From: Schauerella fraxinea | GTDB taxonomy: Bacteria; Pseudomonadota; Gammaproteobacteria; Burkholderiales; Burkholderiaceae_B | DNA: 64,000 nucleotides | Reading direction: 5' to 3' | NCBI GenBank assembly: GCA_030849965.1 | Contig: JAVDKL010000001.1 | Location: forward strand, 1,346,554 to 1,410,553 | Part shown: one piece after another, positions 9,185 to 18,583 of the stretch | Numbering within the stretch: position 1 is the stretch's first letter | How the letters are laid out: each line of letters opens with the position of its first letter | Notes under the pieces: generated by a model | The model's database searches: none | Seen by the model: the letters and a program-made list of their open reading frames with translations, nothing else | Told to the model about the DNA's origin: nothing | Translations under genes and position numbers: made by a program

Positions 9185-10075
9185 ATGTCCCGTCCCACAT
9201 CCCCCGGTGCCCTCTTCCGCCAAGCCTTGGCTGAAGAAAAACCGCTGCAGATCATTGGCGCCATCAACGCCAATCATGCACTGTTGGCCAAACGCGCGGG
9301 ATATCGCGCCATTTATCTGTCCGGCGGCGGCGTGGCGGCAGGTTCGCTCGGCTTGCCCGACCTGGGCATCAATACGATGGACGACGTGCTGACCGACGTG
9401 CGCCGCATCACCGACGTCTGTGACGTCCCCCTGCTGGTGGACATCGACACCGGCTTCGGCGCCTCGGCCTTCAATATTGCCCGCACCGTCAAGAGCCTGA
9501 TCAAATTCGGCGCGGCCGCCTGCCATATCGAAGACCAGGTGGGCGCCAAGCGCTGCGGCCATCGCCCCGGCAAGGAAATCGTGTCGACCGAGGAAATGGC
9601 CGATCGCGTCAAAGCCGCGGTGGATGCCAAAACCGACAGCGACTTTTTCATCATCGCCCGCACCGACGCCATTGCCAGCCACGGCGTGGATGCCGCCATC
9701 GAGCGCGCGATCAAGTGCGTGGAAGCCGGCGCGGATGCTATCTTTGCCGAAGCAGCCTACGATCTGCCTACGTACGAAAAATTTGCCAAGGCGGTCAGCG
9801 TGCCGCTCTTGGCCAACATCACCGAATTCGGCCAGACCCCGCTTTTTACCGTGGAAGAACTGCGCGGCACGGGCGTCGGCATGGTCCTATATCCGCTCTC
9901 GGCCTTCCGTGCCATGAACAAAGCGGCCGAAAATGTGTACACGGCGATCCGCCGCGACGGCCACCAAAAGAACGTGCTCGACACGATGCAGACGCGTGAC
10001 GAGCTGTACGACCGCATCGGCTATCACGCATTCGAGTCGCAACTCGATGCGCTGTTCGCAAAGAACAAGGGCTGA
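9185..10075 (+). CDS. prpB: 2-methylisocitrate lyase
   Basis: Splits 2-methylisocitrate into pyruvate and succinate, the last step of the 2-methylcitrate cycle for propionate. 296 aa, the family's usual size. The catalytic loop is KRCGHRPGK with Cys124, and [17 protein letters not shown] carries the Mg/substrate aspartates. The start [11 protein letters not shown] has GGAG six bases upstream of ATG. It is followed 35 nt later by prpC and then prpD, an apparent prpBCD operon. No PrpR-type regulator is in the window. Confidence 0.96.
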   Translation: MSRPTSPGALFRQALAEEKPLQIIGAINANHALLAKRAGYRAIYLSGGGVAAGSLGLPDLGINTMDDVLTDVRRITDVCDVPLLVDIDTGFGASAFNIARTVKSLIKFGAAACHIEDQVGAKRCGHRPGKEIVSTEEMADRVKAAVDAKTDSDFFIIARTDAIASHGVDAAIERAIKCVEAGADAIFAEAAYDLPTYEKFAKAVSVPLLANITEFGQTPLFTVEELRGTGVGMVLYPLSAFRAMNKAAENVYTAIRRDGHQKNVLDTMQTRDELYDRIGYHAFESQLDALFAKNKG

Positions 10076-10110
10076 GCACTGCCCCCACTATCCTTCGAAG
10101 GAGTTGAGAC

Positions 10111-11271
10111 ATGAGCAGCAACGAAACAGAAAAGACCGGGTTCAAGCCCAAGAAGTCAGTCGCGCTCTCCGGCGTCGTCGCCGGCAATACCGCATTGTGT
10201 ACCGTCGGTAAGAGCGGCAACGACCTGCACTACCGCGGCTACGACATTCTCGATATCGCAAATACCTGCGAATTCGAGGAAATCGCCTATCTTCTGGTGC
10301 ACGGCAAGCTGCCCAACGAAGGCGAACTGCGCGGCTACAAAGCCAAGCTGCGCAGCCTGCGCGGCCTGCCCATCCAGCTCACGGCAGCGCTCGAAGCCCT
10401 GCCCGCAGCCAGCCATCCGATGGACGTGATGCGCACGGCGGTATCGGTGCTGGGTTGCATCCTGCCCGAAAAAGACGATCACAACGCCCCGGCCGCGCGC
10501 GACATCGCCGATCGCCTGATGGCCAACCTGGGTTCGGCCTTGCTGTACTGGTATCACTACAGCCATAACGGCCAGATCATCGACGTACAAACGGACGACG
10601 ACAGCATCGGCGGCCACTTCCTGCACCTCTTGCACGGCAAGAAGCCGTCGGAAGAGTGGGTTCATGCGATGCACGTTTCGCTCAACCTGTACGCCGAACA
10701 CGAATTCAACGCCTCCACATTCACGGCACGCGTCATCGCCGGCACCGGCTCCGATATGTACTCGGCGATCGCCGGCGGCATCGGCGCGCTGCGCGGACCG
10801 AAGCACGGCGGCGCCAACGAAGTGGCCTTCGAGATCCAGAAGCGCTACGACACGCCGGATGAGGCCGAGGCCGACATTCGCAAACGCGTCGAGAACAAGG
10901 AAGTCGTGATCGGCTTCGGTCACCCGGTCTATACGGTGTCCGACCCGCGCAACAAGGTCATCAAGGATGTGGCGAAGAAGCTGTCGAAAGACGGCGGCAG
11001 CACCAAGATGTACGACATTGCCGAACGGCTCGAAACCACGATGTGGGAAGTCAAGAAGATGTTCCCCAATCTGGATTGGTACTCGGCCGTCAGCTATCAC
11101 ATGATGGGCATCCCCACCGCGATGTTCACGCCGCTCTTCGTGATCGCGCGCACCGCCGGCTGGGCCGCGCACATCATGGAACAACGCGTCGACAACAAGA
11201 TCATTCGCCCCACGGCCAACTACGTTGGCCCGGACGATCAAAAATTCGTGCCGCTCGCCAAGCGCAAATAA
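10111..11271 (+). CDS. prpC: 2-methylcitrate synthase
   Basis: Condenses propionyl-CoA with oxaloacetate to 2-methylcitrate. 386 aa, a short (type I-like) citrate-synthase homolog. Catalytic residues are His232 in [10 protein letters not shown], His271 in [13 protein letters not shown] and Asp322 in [16 protein letters not shown]. The shorter length and the HPVY and LDWYSA variants separate it from gltA at 2061-3371. Its ribosome site, AAGGAG, is seven bases before ATG. It lies between prpB and prpD, which settles the substrate assignment. Confidence 0.96.
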   Translation: MSSNETEKTGFKPKKSVALSGVVAGNTALCTVGKSGNDLHYRGYDILDIANTCEFEEIAYLLVHGKLPNEGELRGYKAKLRSLRGLPIQLTAALEALPAASHPMDVMRTAVSVLGCILPEKDDHNAPAARDIADRLMANLGSALLYWYHYSHNGQIIDVQTDDDSIGGHFLHLLHGKKPSEEWVHAMHVSLNLYAEHEFNASTFTARVIAGTGSDMYSAIAGGIGALRGPKHGGANEVAFEIQKRYDTPDEAEADIRKRVENKEVVIGFGHPVYTVSDPRNKVIKDVAKKLSKDGGSTKMYDIAERLETTMWEVKKMFPNLDWYSAVSYHMMGIPTAMFTPLFVIARTAGWAAHIMEQRVDNKIIRPTANYVGPDDQKFVPLAKRK

Positions 11272-11299
11272 AACAAACGAGATCAGAGGAAGACTTTAG

Positions 11300-12751
11300 A
11301 TGTCCGCACACATTTCCAATGTTCGTCCCGAGCCCGATCAGGTCCTGGTCGATATCGTCGACTACGTGCTCGACTACCAGATCAAAAGCGATCTGGCGTA
11401 TGAGACGGCGCGCAACTGCCTGATCGATACCCTGGGCTGCGGCCTCGAGGCGCTGGAGTATCCCGCCTGCCGCAAGCTGCTCGGCCCCGTCGTGCCCGGT
11501 ACGGTGGTGCCCAATGGCGCCAAGGTGCCCGGCACGCAGTTCCAGCTCGACCCCATCCAGGCCGCGTTCAACATCGGCACGATGATCCGCTGGCTCGACT
11601 TCAACGATACGTGGCTGGCCGCCGAATGGGGCCATCCGTCCGATAACCTGGGCGGCATTCTCGCCACCGCCGACTGGCTCTCGCGCAATGCCGTGGCCGC
11701 AGGCAAGCCCGCGCTGTCGATGCGCGACGTGCTCACCGGCATGATCAAGGCGCACGAAATCCAGGGCTGCATCGCCTTGGAAAACTCGTTCAACAAGGTC
11801 GGTTTGGATCACGTGGTGTTGGTGAAGGTTGCCTCCACCGCCGTGGTCGCGCAGATGCTTGGCTTGAACCGCGACGAAGTGCTCAATGCCGTGTCACTCG
11901 CCTGGGTCGATGGCCAAAGCCTGCGCACCTACCGCCACTCGCCCAATACCGGCAGCCGCAAGAGCTGGGCAGCGGGCGACGCCACCAGCCGTGCCGTGCG
12001 CCTGGCCCTGATCGCCAAAACGGGCGAAATGGGCTATCCGTCGGTGCTGTCCGCCAAGACGTGGGGCTTCTACGACGTGCTGTTCAAGGGTCAGCCCTTC
12101 AAATTCCAGCGCCCGTACGGCACCTATGTGATGGAAAACGTGCTGTTCAAGATCTCGTTCCCGGCCGAGTTTCACTCGCAAACGGCCGTTGAATGCGCGA
12201 TGGACATCAACAAGCTTCTTGCTCAGAAAGGCAAGTCGGCCGAAGACATCAAGCAGATCACGATTCGTACGCACGAAGCCTGCATCCGCATCATCGACAA
12301 GAAAGGCCCGCTCGATAATCCGGCCGATCGCGACCACTGCATTCAGTACATGGTTGCGGTGCCGATCCTGTTTGGCCGCCTGACGGCCAGCGATTACGAA
12401 GACGACATCGCCGCCGATCCGCGCATCGATACGCTGCGCGACAAGATCGTGTGCGTTGAAGATACAACGTTCACTCGCGATTATCACGATCCGGAAAAAC
12501 GCTCGATCGCCAACGCGGTCACGGTCGAATTCAACGATGGCTCCAAGTTCGATGAGATCGTCTGCGAATACCCGATCGGCCACAAGCGCCGCCGCGGCGA
12601 CGGCATTCCGCTTCTGGAAGCCAAGTTCCGCACGAACCTGGCGCGCCAGTTCCCGGTCAAGCAACAACAGCGTATTCTGGATATCTCGCTCGACCAGAAA
12701 AAGCTTGAGGCGATGCCGGTTCACGAATACGTCGATCTGTACGTGATTTAA
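11300..12751 (+). CDS. prpD: 2-methylcitrate dehydratase
   Basis: Dehydrates 2-methylcitrate to 2-methylaconitate. 483 aa, matching PrpD of the MmgE/PrpD family: [15 protein letters not shown] near the start, [20 protein letters not shown] in the substrate region and a conserved C-terminal domain. AGGAAGACTTTAG precedes the ATG. Neither acnD nor prpF is present here, so hydration to 2-methylisocitrate presumably falls to an aconitase; both acnB and acnA are in this window. Confidence 0.96.
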   Translation: MSAHISNVRPEPDQVLVDIVDYVLDYQIKSDLAYETARNCLIDTLGCGLEALEYPACRKLLGPVVPGTVVPNGAKVPGTQFQLDPIQAAFNIGTMIRWLDFNDTWLAAEWGHPSDNLGGILATADWLSRNAVAAGKPALSMRDVLTGMIKAHEIQGCIALENSFNKVGLDHVVLVKVASTAVVAQMLGLNRDEVLNAVSLAWVDGQSLRTYRHSPNTGSRKSWAAGDATSRAVRLALIAKTGEMGYPSVLSAKTWGFYDVLFKGQPFKFQRPYGTYVMENVLFKISFPAEFHSQTAVECAMDINKLLAQKGKSAEDIKQITIRTHEACIRIIDKKGPLDNPADRDHCIQYMVAVPILFGRLTASDYEDDIAADPRIDTLRDKIVCVEDTTFTRDYHDPEKRSIANAVTVEFNDGSKFDEIVCEYPIGHKRRRGDGIPLLEAKFRTNLARQFPVKQQQRILDISLDQKKLEAMPVHEYVDLYVI

Positions 12752-12884
12752 GTCGACGACGTGATTCAGCTCGACTGCATGTGAATGCAGTCGGTGGCAT
12801 TACCCAGGCGGCCCTGGCTGAACGGATTCGGAAAACCGGATCGGTTCAATCGGGCCGCTATTTTCATTTCAGGAGCCCTGCATC

Positions 12885-13160
12885 ATGACTGTTCCGGTTA
12901 CCCATCTGGCCGACGCCAATCGCTTCGAAGCCGTTGTCGACGACATTACCTGCGAGCTCGACTACGCCCTGAACGATGGCGTGATGACGATTTTGCACAC
13001 CGGCGTCCCGGCCGCGGTGGCGGGTCGCGGCATCGCCGGCGATCTCACCCGCGTGGCCCTGGATACGGCACGCGAGAACGGCTGGCGCGTCGTGACCGCG
13101 TGTTCTTACGCAGCCGAGTACGTGCGCCGCCATCCGGACTATGCCGACCTGACGGTCTGA
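12885..13160 (+). CDS. Small GNAT-like N-acetyltransferase (YjdJ type)
   Basis: A 91-aa protein with the shortened acetyl-CoA-binding fold of the Acetyltransf_CG group: a beta hairpin (ECLxY-like CELDYALNDGVMTILHTGVP), the pyrophosphate loop region AVAGRGIAGDLTRVALDTARENGWRVV, and the C-terminal AAEYVRRHPDYADL that marks this subfamily. AGGAG lies nine bases before ATG. It is 133 nt after prpD. Substrate unknown. Confidence 0.85.
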   Translation: MTVPVTHLADANRFEAVVDDITCELDYALNDGVMTILHTGVPAAVAGRGIAGDLTRVALDTARENGWRVVTACSYAAEYVRRHPDYADLTV

Positions 13161-13313
13161 TGCGTTGACGGTGCGATTGCCTGACGATGGCACGTACGGT
13201 ACGGCCGGGGCTACAAGCGGTGGTCTCGGGCCTGAAACGACGGCATTGAAGCACCGATCGGCATTGACCCTTACAATCGCGGGTTGTTCCTTTACTCGCC
13301 CGCCGCATTCCTC

Positions 13314-13703
13314 ATGAATTCTCCGGTTATTGCGTACGTGCTGCAGCTCAGCTTCAGCACCCTGGTCGCCTGTTTCGTCGCCGCCACGGTCTCCGCCATT
13401 GTCATTTTTTTCAACACGCGCAAGATCAATCAGGCCCTGAAACACCCGTACCTCGAACACCGCACGTTCGAGCAATATCCGATGGCGATTCGCCTCGGTA
13501 TCCTGCTTGACTACTTTCTACGCGTTACCTTCCCCACGTCCAAAATATGGCTGGCGGGTCACGCCAATCGCATGCTTAAACACGTCGATCCCAAGAAGAT
13601 CTCGCTGGGCCTCAAATGGCCACTGGTGGGACTGTGGGGCGGCTGCTTCCTGGGAATGATTGCCATGATCACCATGTGGACCACCCTGCTGGTGTCGCGA
13701 TGA
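13314..13703 (+). CDS. Small membrane protein of unknown function
   Basis: A 129-aa protein with two strong hydrophobic segments: residues ~7-30 (LQLSFSTLVACFVAATVSAI) and ~106-127 (WPLVGLWGGCFLGMIAMITM). Between them is a basic loop containing TRKINQALKHPYLEHRTFEQYP. I do not recognise a family. The ATG at 13314 was preferred to a TTG ten codons upstream because it starts just before the first helix. Its stop overlaps the next start (ATGA), so the two genes are probably co-translated. Confidence 0.7.
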   Translation: MNSPVIAYVLQLSFSTLVACFVAATVSAIVIFFNTRKINQALKHPYLEHRTFEQYPMAIRLGILLDYFLRVTFPTSKIWLAGHANRMLKHVDPKKISLGLKWPLVGLWGGCFLGMIAMITMWTTLLVSR

Positions 13704-14089
13704 GCCGCGAACGTCCCTGCCCCTGCGGTAGCGGCCGCATGTACCCGTCGTGCTGCGCACGCTGGCATATGGGCTCGTTCAAGCTGCGCGCCCCTGACGC
13801 CGAAACGCTGATGCGCTCGCGCTATACGGCCTATGTGATGGACGATCTCACCTATCTGCGCGATACATGGTGGCCCGACACCCGTCCGGCTACCATCGAA
13901 CCCAATCCCGCCGATCTGAAATGGCTGGGATTGCAGGTCAAGGGTGTTGAAAACGTCGATGCCGACAACGCCATCGTGACCTTCGTCGCCCGCTACCGCG
14001 TAGCAGGCCGCGGCATGCGTATGCAGGAAACGAGCCGCTTCAAACGGTCGAAGAGTCGCTGGTATTACGTGGACGGCGACGTGAGCTGA
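13700..14089 (+). CDS. YchJ-like SEC-C motif protein (UPF0225)
   Basis: 129 aa. It begins with a zinc-binding SEC-C motif (RPCPCGSGRMYPSCCARWH), followed by the YchJ core with LMRSRYTAYVMDDLTYLRDTW and a C-terminal SRWYYVDGDVS. This matches the compact YchJ/UPF0225 family, whose function is not established. The start overlaps the preceding stop by ATGA. A terminator follows. Confidence 0.88.
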   Translation: MSRERPCPCGSGRMYPSCCARWHMGSFKLRAPDAETLMRSRYTAYVMDDLTYLRDTWWPDTRPATIEPNPADLKWLGLQVKGVENVDADNAIVTFVARYRVAGRGMRMQETSRFKRSKSRWYYVDGDVS

Positions 14090-14145
14090 CTGGCCCGGCG
14101 CGCCCGTGTGATCGACGGGCGTGCTGCATCGATCGGGCACACATA

Positions 14146-14198
14146 AAAAACGGCACGGCCTGTGCTCCGGGGGTTCGGAGACGGGCCGTGCCGTTTTA
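14146..14198. terminator. Bidirectional terminator with nested hairpin
   Basis: An outer stem aaaacggcacggcc / ggccgtgccgtttt encloses a smaller ctccg/cggag hairpin. A-run left and T-run right. It lies between the convergent ychJ-like gene and the minus-strand secreted protein gene. Confidence 0.85.
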
Positions 14199-14272
14199 CT
14201 TGAACGCACGAACGTGCCTGCAGTGCGCTGCCTGGCGCTCAACATGAGCGATCAGGCGCGCTCAGGCACAGA

Positions 14273-14818
14273 TCAGTAGCGAATGCCGGGGGCTTGCGGA
14301 GCCGGGGCCATCGGGGCCGGCGCCATCGGAGCGGGAGCCGCGCCTTGCGGCATCGGAGCCGGTGCGGGACGGCCGGCACGCGGCATCGGTGCGGGTGCAG
14401 CACCCGGGGCGTTGACCTGATTGGCCGGTACCTGGATCGTCATTTCACGCAGCACGCCGCCGCCTTCCACGCTACCCATCGTGCGGCCTTGGCCGGACAT
14501 CTGGGCGACGCAAGCCGAACGATCTGCAGCGGGCAAGGCATTGCAGCGCGCGGTGGCGTTTTGGTCATACTGCTGATTGGCGTTTACCAAACGGCTGCGC
14601 ATGGCTTCCTGGCGGGCAGCGCCAGCTTCCTGCAAGCAGACGTTTTTCGGCTGAGCGGTCTGACCGGCGTTGCAGCGGGCAACGTCGGCTTGATATTGGC
14701 GTTGAATCTCGGTGCGTGCCGAATCGGCGGCGAAGGCCGACGAAGCGGAAGCCAGCAGCAGGCCAGCGGTACACAGAGCAAGGCTCGGCAAACGAACAGA
14801 CATTCGACGTGCATTCAT
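14273..14818 (-). CDS. Secreted Ala/Pro/Met-rich protein
   Basis: 181 aa. A clear Sec signal peptide (ARRMSVRLPSLALCTAGLLL, then ASSAFAADS with likely cleavage at AFA-A). The mature part has four spaced cysteines (RCNAG, VCLQE, RCNALP, ACVAQM) in a helical Gln/Ala-rich region, probably two disulfides. The last ~50 residues are repeats of the APAPMP / PAPMAP type. GGAGTGTTCT before ATG is a good ribosome site. No family recognised; a periplasmic role is inference from the signal peptide. Length of the Pro-Ala-Met tail may vary by slippage. Confidence 0.75.
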   Translation of the reverse strand: MNARRMSVRLPSLALCTAGLLLASASSAFAADSARTEIQRQYQADVARCNAGQTAQPKNVCLQEAGAARQEAMRSRLVNANQQYDQNATARCNALPAADRSACVAQMSGQGRTMGSVEGGGVLREMTIQVPANQVNAPGAAPAPMPRAGRPAPAPMPQGAAPAPMAPAPMAPAPQAPGIRY

Positions 14819-15179
14819 AGAACACTCCTATTTTCGCCCAGCAGGACGGATTGCGATTAGACGTACAGCGTCTGAAAAGTGTAACGGCCCATCACCACGC
14901 AAAGAATGCGCAATGTAAGCGTTTGACGCCAGTTCCGACGCTGACGCGATGGCGGTTACGTTAGCAAGCGCTATGCCACGTGGCTGCTCATCCAATGCCG
15001 ATACCCCACCCACCTCGTTGTTGCTGCAGCGCATAAGCTTATCGCCATAAGCTAAGTCATTGAACGCGCTGCATTTTGGCAACACTTTCACCTAAATTCA
15101 TAGATTCATGTTGCGTTGCAATACGGGAGGCATAAGATGAAGACTCACCCACGCAGTAGGACTTCTCAGGGAGAAGACC
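14819..15179. other. Intergenic stretch with no recognised gene
   Basis: Divergent intergenic region of ~360 bp between the secreted-protein gene and the small gene at 15180. A minus-strand frame at 14828-15091 has no family features or coding-like composition. The AT-richer segment around 15030-15140 probably holds promoters, but no -35/-10 pair is convincing. Confidence 0.4.
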
Positions 15180-15407
15180 ATGAGCATCAAGTCACTCGCC
15201 AATGCACGTCTTACCGACACATTGGAACGCAGTCTCGTCGAAGTGGAAGCTGAGCATGCACGACAGATCGCACCGGGCGTCGGCCGATTCGCCGGCCGTG
15301 CCGCACATGTGCTTGGTGCTTTCGCCTGGATGGTACAAGACACGTTACGCGCTCAGCGCGCGGGCCGACAGCAGCACCCAGTGATCTCGGCCTACCGCGC
15401 CAACTGA
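15180..15407 (+). CDS. Small conserved-looking hypothetical protein
   Basis: A 75-aa frame starting MSIKSLANARLTDTLERS with GGGAGAAGACC directly before ATG, the best evidence that it is translated. It has an amphipathic N-terminal helix, a Gly/Ala-rich centre (GRFAGRAAHVLGAFAWMVQD) and a basic Arg/Gln tail. It is followed by a terminator. No family recognised. The central segment could be membrane-associated. Confidence 0.5.
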   Translation: MSIKSLANARLTDTLERSLVEVEAEHARQIAPGVGRFAGRAAHVLGAFAWMVQDTLRAQRAGRQQHPVISAYRAN

Positions 15408-15460
15408 TCGATTCGGTTGAACGGGAAGATCGGCCGAACGCTTGACCGGCTGGTAGTCGG

Positions 15461-15507
15461 TTAAAAGGGCACACCGCACGCATTACGTGGCGGGCGTGCC
15501 CTTTTTG
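15461..15507. terminator. Bidirectional terminator
   Basis: Stem aaaagggcac / gtgccctttt around a GC-rich loop, with a T-run to the right. It lies between the small gene and the convergent mechanosensitive channel gene. Confidence 0.8.
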
Positions 15508-15519
15508 CTGTTCACCGTC

Positions 15520-18363
15520 TTATGACGGGCGCCCATCGCGCGTCGGCTCGCGCTTCTCAACATCTTCGCGAGGCTCACCGTCTTCATCCACCACCGTATC
15601 GAGCTCGTTGCCCAGCACATCTTCGGCTGACGATGATGATGCACGGGTCAACGGCCGAGGCGTATGCCCCGGCGCAGCTGCGTCTTCTGCTACGTGTTTT
15701 GCCGCGTTGTCCGCTGCATAAACGCGGCTCGGCCGTCCAACGGCACTGCCCGAAGGCAAGGTGCGATCGTCGCCGTGGTCGCCGGCCGCCTGCATTATAT
15801 TGACGTTGGCGCCGGGTGCCGCGCCCCGCTTGTCCTGACCGAAATACACCACGGTATGCGGGTACGGCAACTCGATGTTGGCCGCATTGAAGTGCTTTTT
15901 CACCAACCGGTTGTAGCCTCGCTGCACGGCCCACTGCATGCCCGGTGTGGTCTTGATCAAGACGCGAATCGTGAAGCCACGTTCGTTGAGCGCCGTCACA
16001 CCCGGAATCGTCATGTCTTCCAGGATTTCCGGTGCGAGCACGGGATCCAGCTTCAACTCTTCGAACGCCCGTTCCAGGTGGTACATGGCGTCGTCCACGC
16101 TTTCGCGATAGGCCACCGTGTACTCGCCCAGGTGGTAGGAGAAGTCACGCATGTGATTGGCGACCGTGGTGACGGACGAAAACGGAATCAGGTGATAGCC
16201 GCCATCGAGCGTGCGAATGCCCACGGATCGGATCGTAAGCTTCTCGACCGTGCCGAATACGCCTGCAGCCTCCACCACATCGTTTTGATTCATGCCGTTT
16301 TCAAGCTGGATGAATACACCGGTGATGATGTCCTGCACCAGCTTCTGTGCACCGAAACCGATCGCCAGACCGACCACACCGGCACCGGCGATCAGCGGCG
16401 CGATATCGATACCGATCTGCGACAGCAGGATGAGGATCGTCATCGTGACGATCACAATCAGCGCGGCATTGCGAAACAGCGACAGCAGCGTCTTTTCGCG
16501 CGCACTGGGTGCGCCCTTGCCTGACGACACACTCAAGCGATGCTCGATGATGCTGGCGATGACCGTCCACGCCAGAGCGGCGACCAGCAGGATGATGGCC
16601 ACGTGAATCACCGTGCTCACCGTGGCGCGGCCGCCTTCGGAGGCGATCCACACCGCCAGATTGAAGGCCTGCCAGGCATCGAACACCACGAGCACAACCG
16701 CGATCAAGATCAGCATGCGCACGCCCTTCAGCGTTGCCGGCACGTAAGCGTTGAGCCGTGCTTCGAGCATCGGCAAACGCGCGCGCATGTCATCGGACAG
16801 CCGCAACGGCCGCGACAGCGCGAAGCTCAGGATCGACGAGAGCAACATGCCGATCGCAACGGCAATCAAGGTTTGCACCGTGGCGCGCGCCATGAAAGGG
16901 AGCGCGTCCTGGGGCGCGACCTGGCTGACCACCAGCAGCACCGTGAAATAAGCGATCGCAGCAAGATGCCACACGCGCGCCAGCATGCGGATCAACGTGC
17001 CGAAAAACGCCGTCGAGGCGCGGTCGGCCCGGGCTTCGAGACGATGACGGATCAGCGCCCGATTACCCCAGATCACGCGAACCGCATAGATATAGACGCC
17101 AAGCATGATCAACAGGCCGAGCATCTGCCCCACCGCGGCGGAGAACATGGCCTTCACCAAGGGCACCACAATCAGCATGCCGTAACCGGTGAGGCTTACG
17201 ACCACCGTCAACCAGCGATTCCAATACGTGGCGACATCATCGGCCATCGGCAGCAATCGCAAATGACCATAGCGCGTGGCAAACACCACGCGAATCAGCA
17301 CCTTGGTAATCTCGACCGCCATGAACGCATTGATGAAAAAGAGATCGAGCGTCCCGATCGAGCCCTGCCGGCCAGTGCCGAAAAGTCCCACGCCGTAGCC
17401 CACCAGGCAGGCGAGCAGCACGACAGCCAGATCGACCACGAATGCCGCGCCCATGGCGATCGCGGAACGGTACCAGCCGCGCGCGTGAAACACGCGATAG
17501 CGCGACGACGAGCGCGGTGCCGCGGCGGCAGCCACCGTATCGGCATGCGCCGGGCTGACCGGCCCGGCGAGCGCATCGTTCACCGGCGGCGGCGCAATCA
17601 CGTCGCTGTCCCGCAACGGCCCCACGGGTGTGGCGGCTGGCGGGGCGTCCTCACCCCTGGCCACCCATACGTCAAGGCGCGCGAAAATGAGCCGCGCCAA
17701 GGCGCGCAGCACCGCAAAGGCGATCACGGTGGCCAATAGCACGATGGCAAAGCTGGTGAGCGCCTGCGTCCATTGCGCCCAGGTCACACCGCGTGCGCCC
17801 CCGCCGCTACCCAAGGATTTGAAGGTGTCGATCGCCTCGCTCACGTCCAACGCAATTCCCGCCACGAACGCCTGCGTTCCGTCGGCGATGCGCCGGCCAA
17901 GCGACGCATCGCCTTGCTCATCGGGCAAGGTGAGCTGGGGGTTGGAGGCCGCCGCGACCGACTTGTCCGTGGCCGATGCGCCTTTGGCGGGCGCGGCAGT
18001 CGACGCTGCGCCCGCAGCCTGCGCATGTGCAGCGCTGCCCGGGGCCGATGCCGTCGCGGCCGGTTGCCCGGCGGCCAGCGTGCGCAGTTGTTCGATCAAT
18101 TGCCTGCGTGAGGATTCGTTTTCGAGGGCGTCAGCCAGGGCGCCATATGAGGCTGGGCCGGTGGCAGACGCAGTACCCGATGCCGGATTCCCCTGCGCGG
18201 ATGGCGGTGAGCCCGCCGACGTTGCGGCCGAGTCGGCCTGGGCCCAGGCGCGCGGCGCCCACAGGCAGACACTACTGATCAACAACACGATGAACAGAAA
18301 CGGCGCCCAGACCGGGATGCGGTTTCGAGGAAGATGGGGGGTGGTGTTGGCGATCTCCCGCAA
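15520..18363 (-). CDS. Large MscS-family mechanosensitive channel (YbiO/MscM-like)
   Basis: 947 aa with a Sec signal (VWAPFLFIVLLISSVCLW...AWAQA), an Ala-rich periplasmic domain (~40-180), about ten membrane helices and a C-terminal MscS core. The pore helix region is LIAGAGVVGLAIGFGAQKLV, followed by the beta domain (FIQLENGMNQNDVVE...GGYHLIPFSSV). The family releases solutes on hypo-osmotic shock from the inner membrane. The N-terminal domain and length resemble YbiO-type channels; the ~80-residue acidic tail is extra. The start is TTG at 18363, supported by GGAGGG six bases upstream and by the signal peptide directly after it. Confidence 0.88.
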   Translation of the reverse strand: MREIANTTPHLPRNRIPVWAPFLFIVLLISSVCLWAPRAWAQADSAATSAGSPPSAQGNPASGTASATGPASYGALADALENESSRRQLIEQLRTLAAGQPAATASAPGSAAHAQAAGAASTAAPAKGASATDKSVAAASNPQLTLPDEQGDASLGRRIADGTQAFVAGIALDVSEAIDTFKSLGSGGGARGVTWAQWTQALTSFAIVLLATVIAFAVLRALARLIFARLDVWVARGEDAPPAATPVGPLRDSDVIAPPPVNDALAGPVSPAHADTVAAAAAPRSSSRYRVFHARGWYRSAIAMGAAFVVDLAVVLLACLVGYGVGLFGTGRQGSIGTLDLFFINAFMAVEITKVLIRVVFATRYGHLRLLPMADDVATYWNRWLTVVVSLTGYGMLIVVPLVKAMFSAAVGQMLGLLIMLGVYIYAVRVIWGNRALIRHRLEARADRASTAFFGTLIRMLARVWHLAAIAYFTVLLVVSQVAPQDALPFMARATVQTLIAVAIGMLLSSILSFALSRPLRLSDDMRARLPMLEARLNAYVPATLKGVRMLILIAVVLVVFDAWQAFNLAVWIASEGGRATVSTVIHVAIILLVAALAWTVIASIIEHRLSVSSGKGAPSAREKTLLSLFRNAALIVIVTMTILILLSQIGIDIAPLIAGAGVVGLAIGFGAQKLVQDIITGVFIQLENGMNQNDVVEAAGVFGTVEKLTIRSVGIRTLDGGYHLIPFSSVTTVANHMRDFSYHLGEYTVAYRESVDDAMYHLERAFEELKLDPVLAPEILEDMTIPGVTALNERGFTIRVLIKTTPGMQWAVQRGYNRLVKKHFNAANIELPYPHTVVYFGQDKRGAAPGANVNIMQAAGDHGDDRTLPSGSAVGRPSRVYAADNAAKHVAEDAAAPGHTPRPLTRASSSSAEDVLGNELDTVVDEDGEPREDVEKREPTRDGRPS

Positions 18364-18488
18364 GGGCGCCCTCCGTGTGAATTTTTTTGGGAAAAGTGCC
18401 GGGTGCGGCGCGCGACCGGATCCGGAAAAGCCCTAGAGGATAACAAGCCGCCCGCGGACGAGCTGCAACATGGGTCAATTTCAGCCCT

Positions 18489-18509
18489 GTCTTATATAAG
18501 ATACAAGAC
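18489..18509. promoter_or_regulatory. Putative GntR operator 2 (upstream of acnB)
   Basis: TCTTATAT-AAG-ATACAAGA flanked by G and C, one mismatch from the copies at gntR/mdh and acnA. It lies one base upstream of the predicted acnB -35 and 75 nt before the acnB start codon. Confidence 0.7.
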
Positions 18510-18510
18510 C

Positions 18511-18539
18511 TTGCTGTTCGAACGGGTTGGCACTAAAAT
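18511..18539 (+). promoter_or_regulatory. Predicted sigma-70 promoter of acnB
   Basis: -35 TTGCTG (18511-18516), 17-nt spacer, -10 TAAAAT (18534-18539). The operator-like repeat ends 1 nt before it, the same geometry as at mdh. Confidence 0.55.
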
Positions 18540-18583
18540 CATCGCCGTATCATCTTCTCCACCCCTCTTATTCAAGGCCTGCA

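Noticed and set aside
14828-15091. Minus-strand 87-codon frame in the 14.8-15.2 kb gap
   Set aside because: It overlaps the upstream region of the secreted-protein gene and shows no domain or ribosome site; composition is not convincing.
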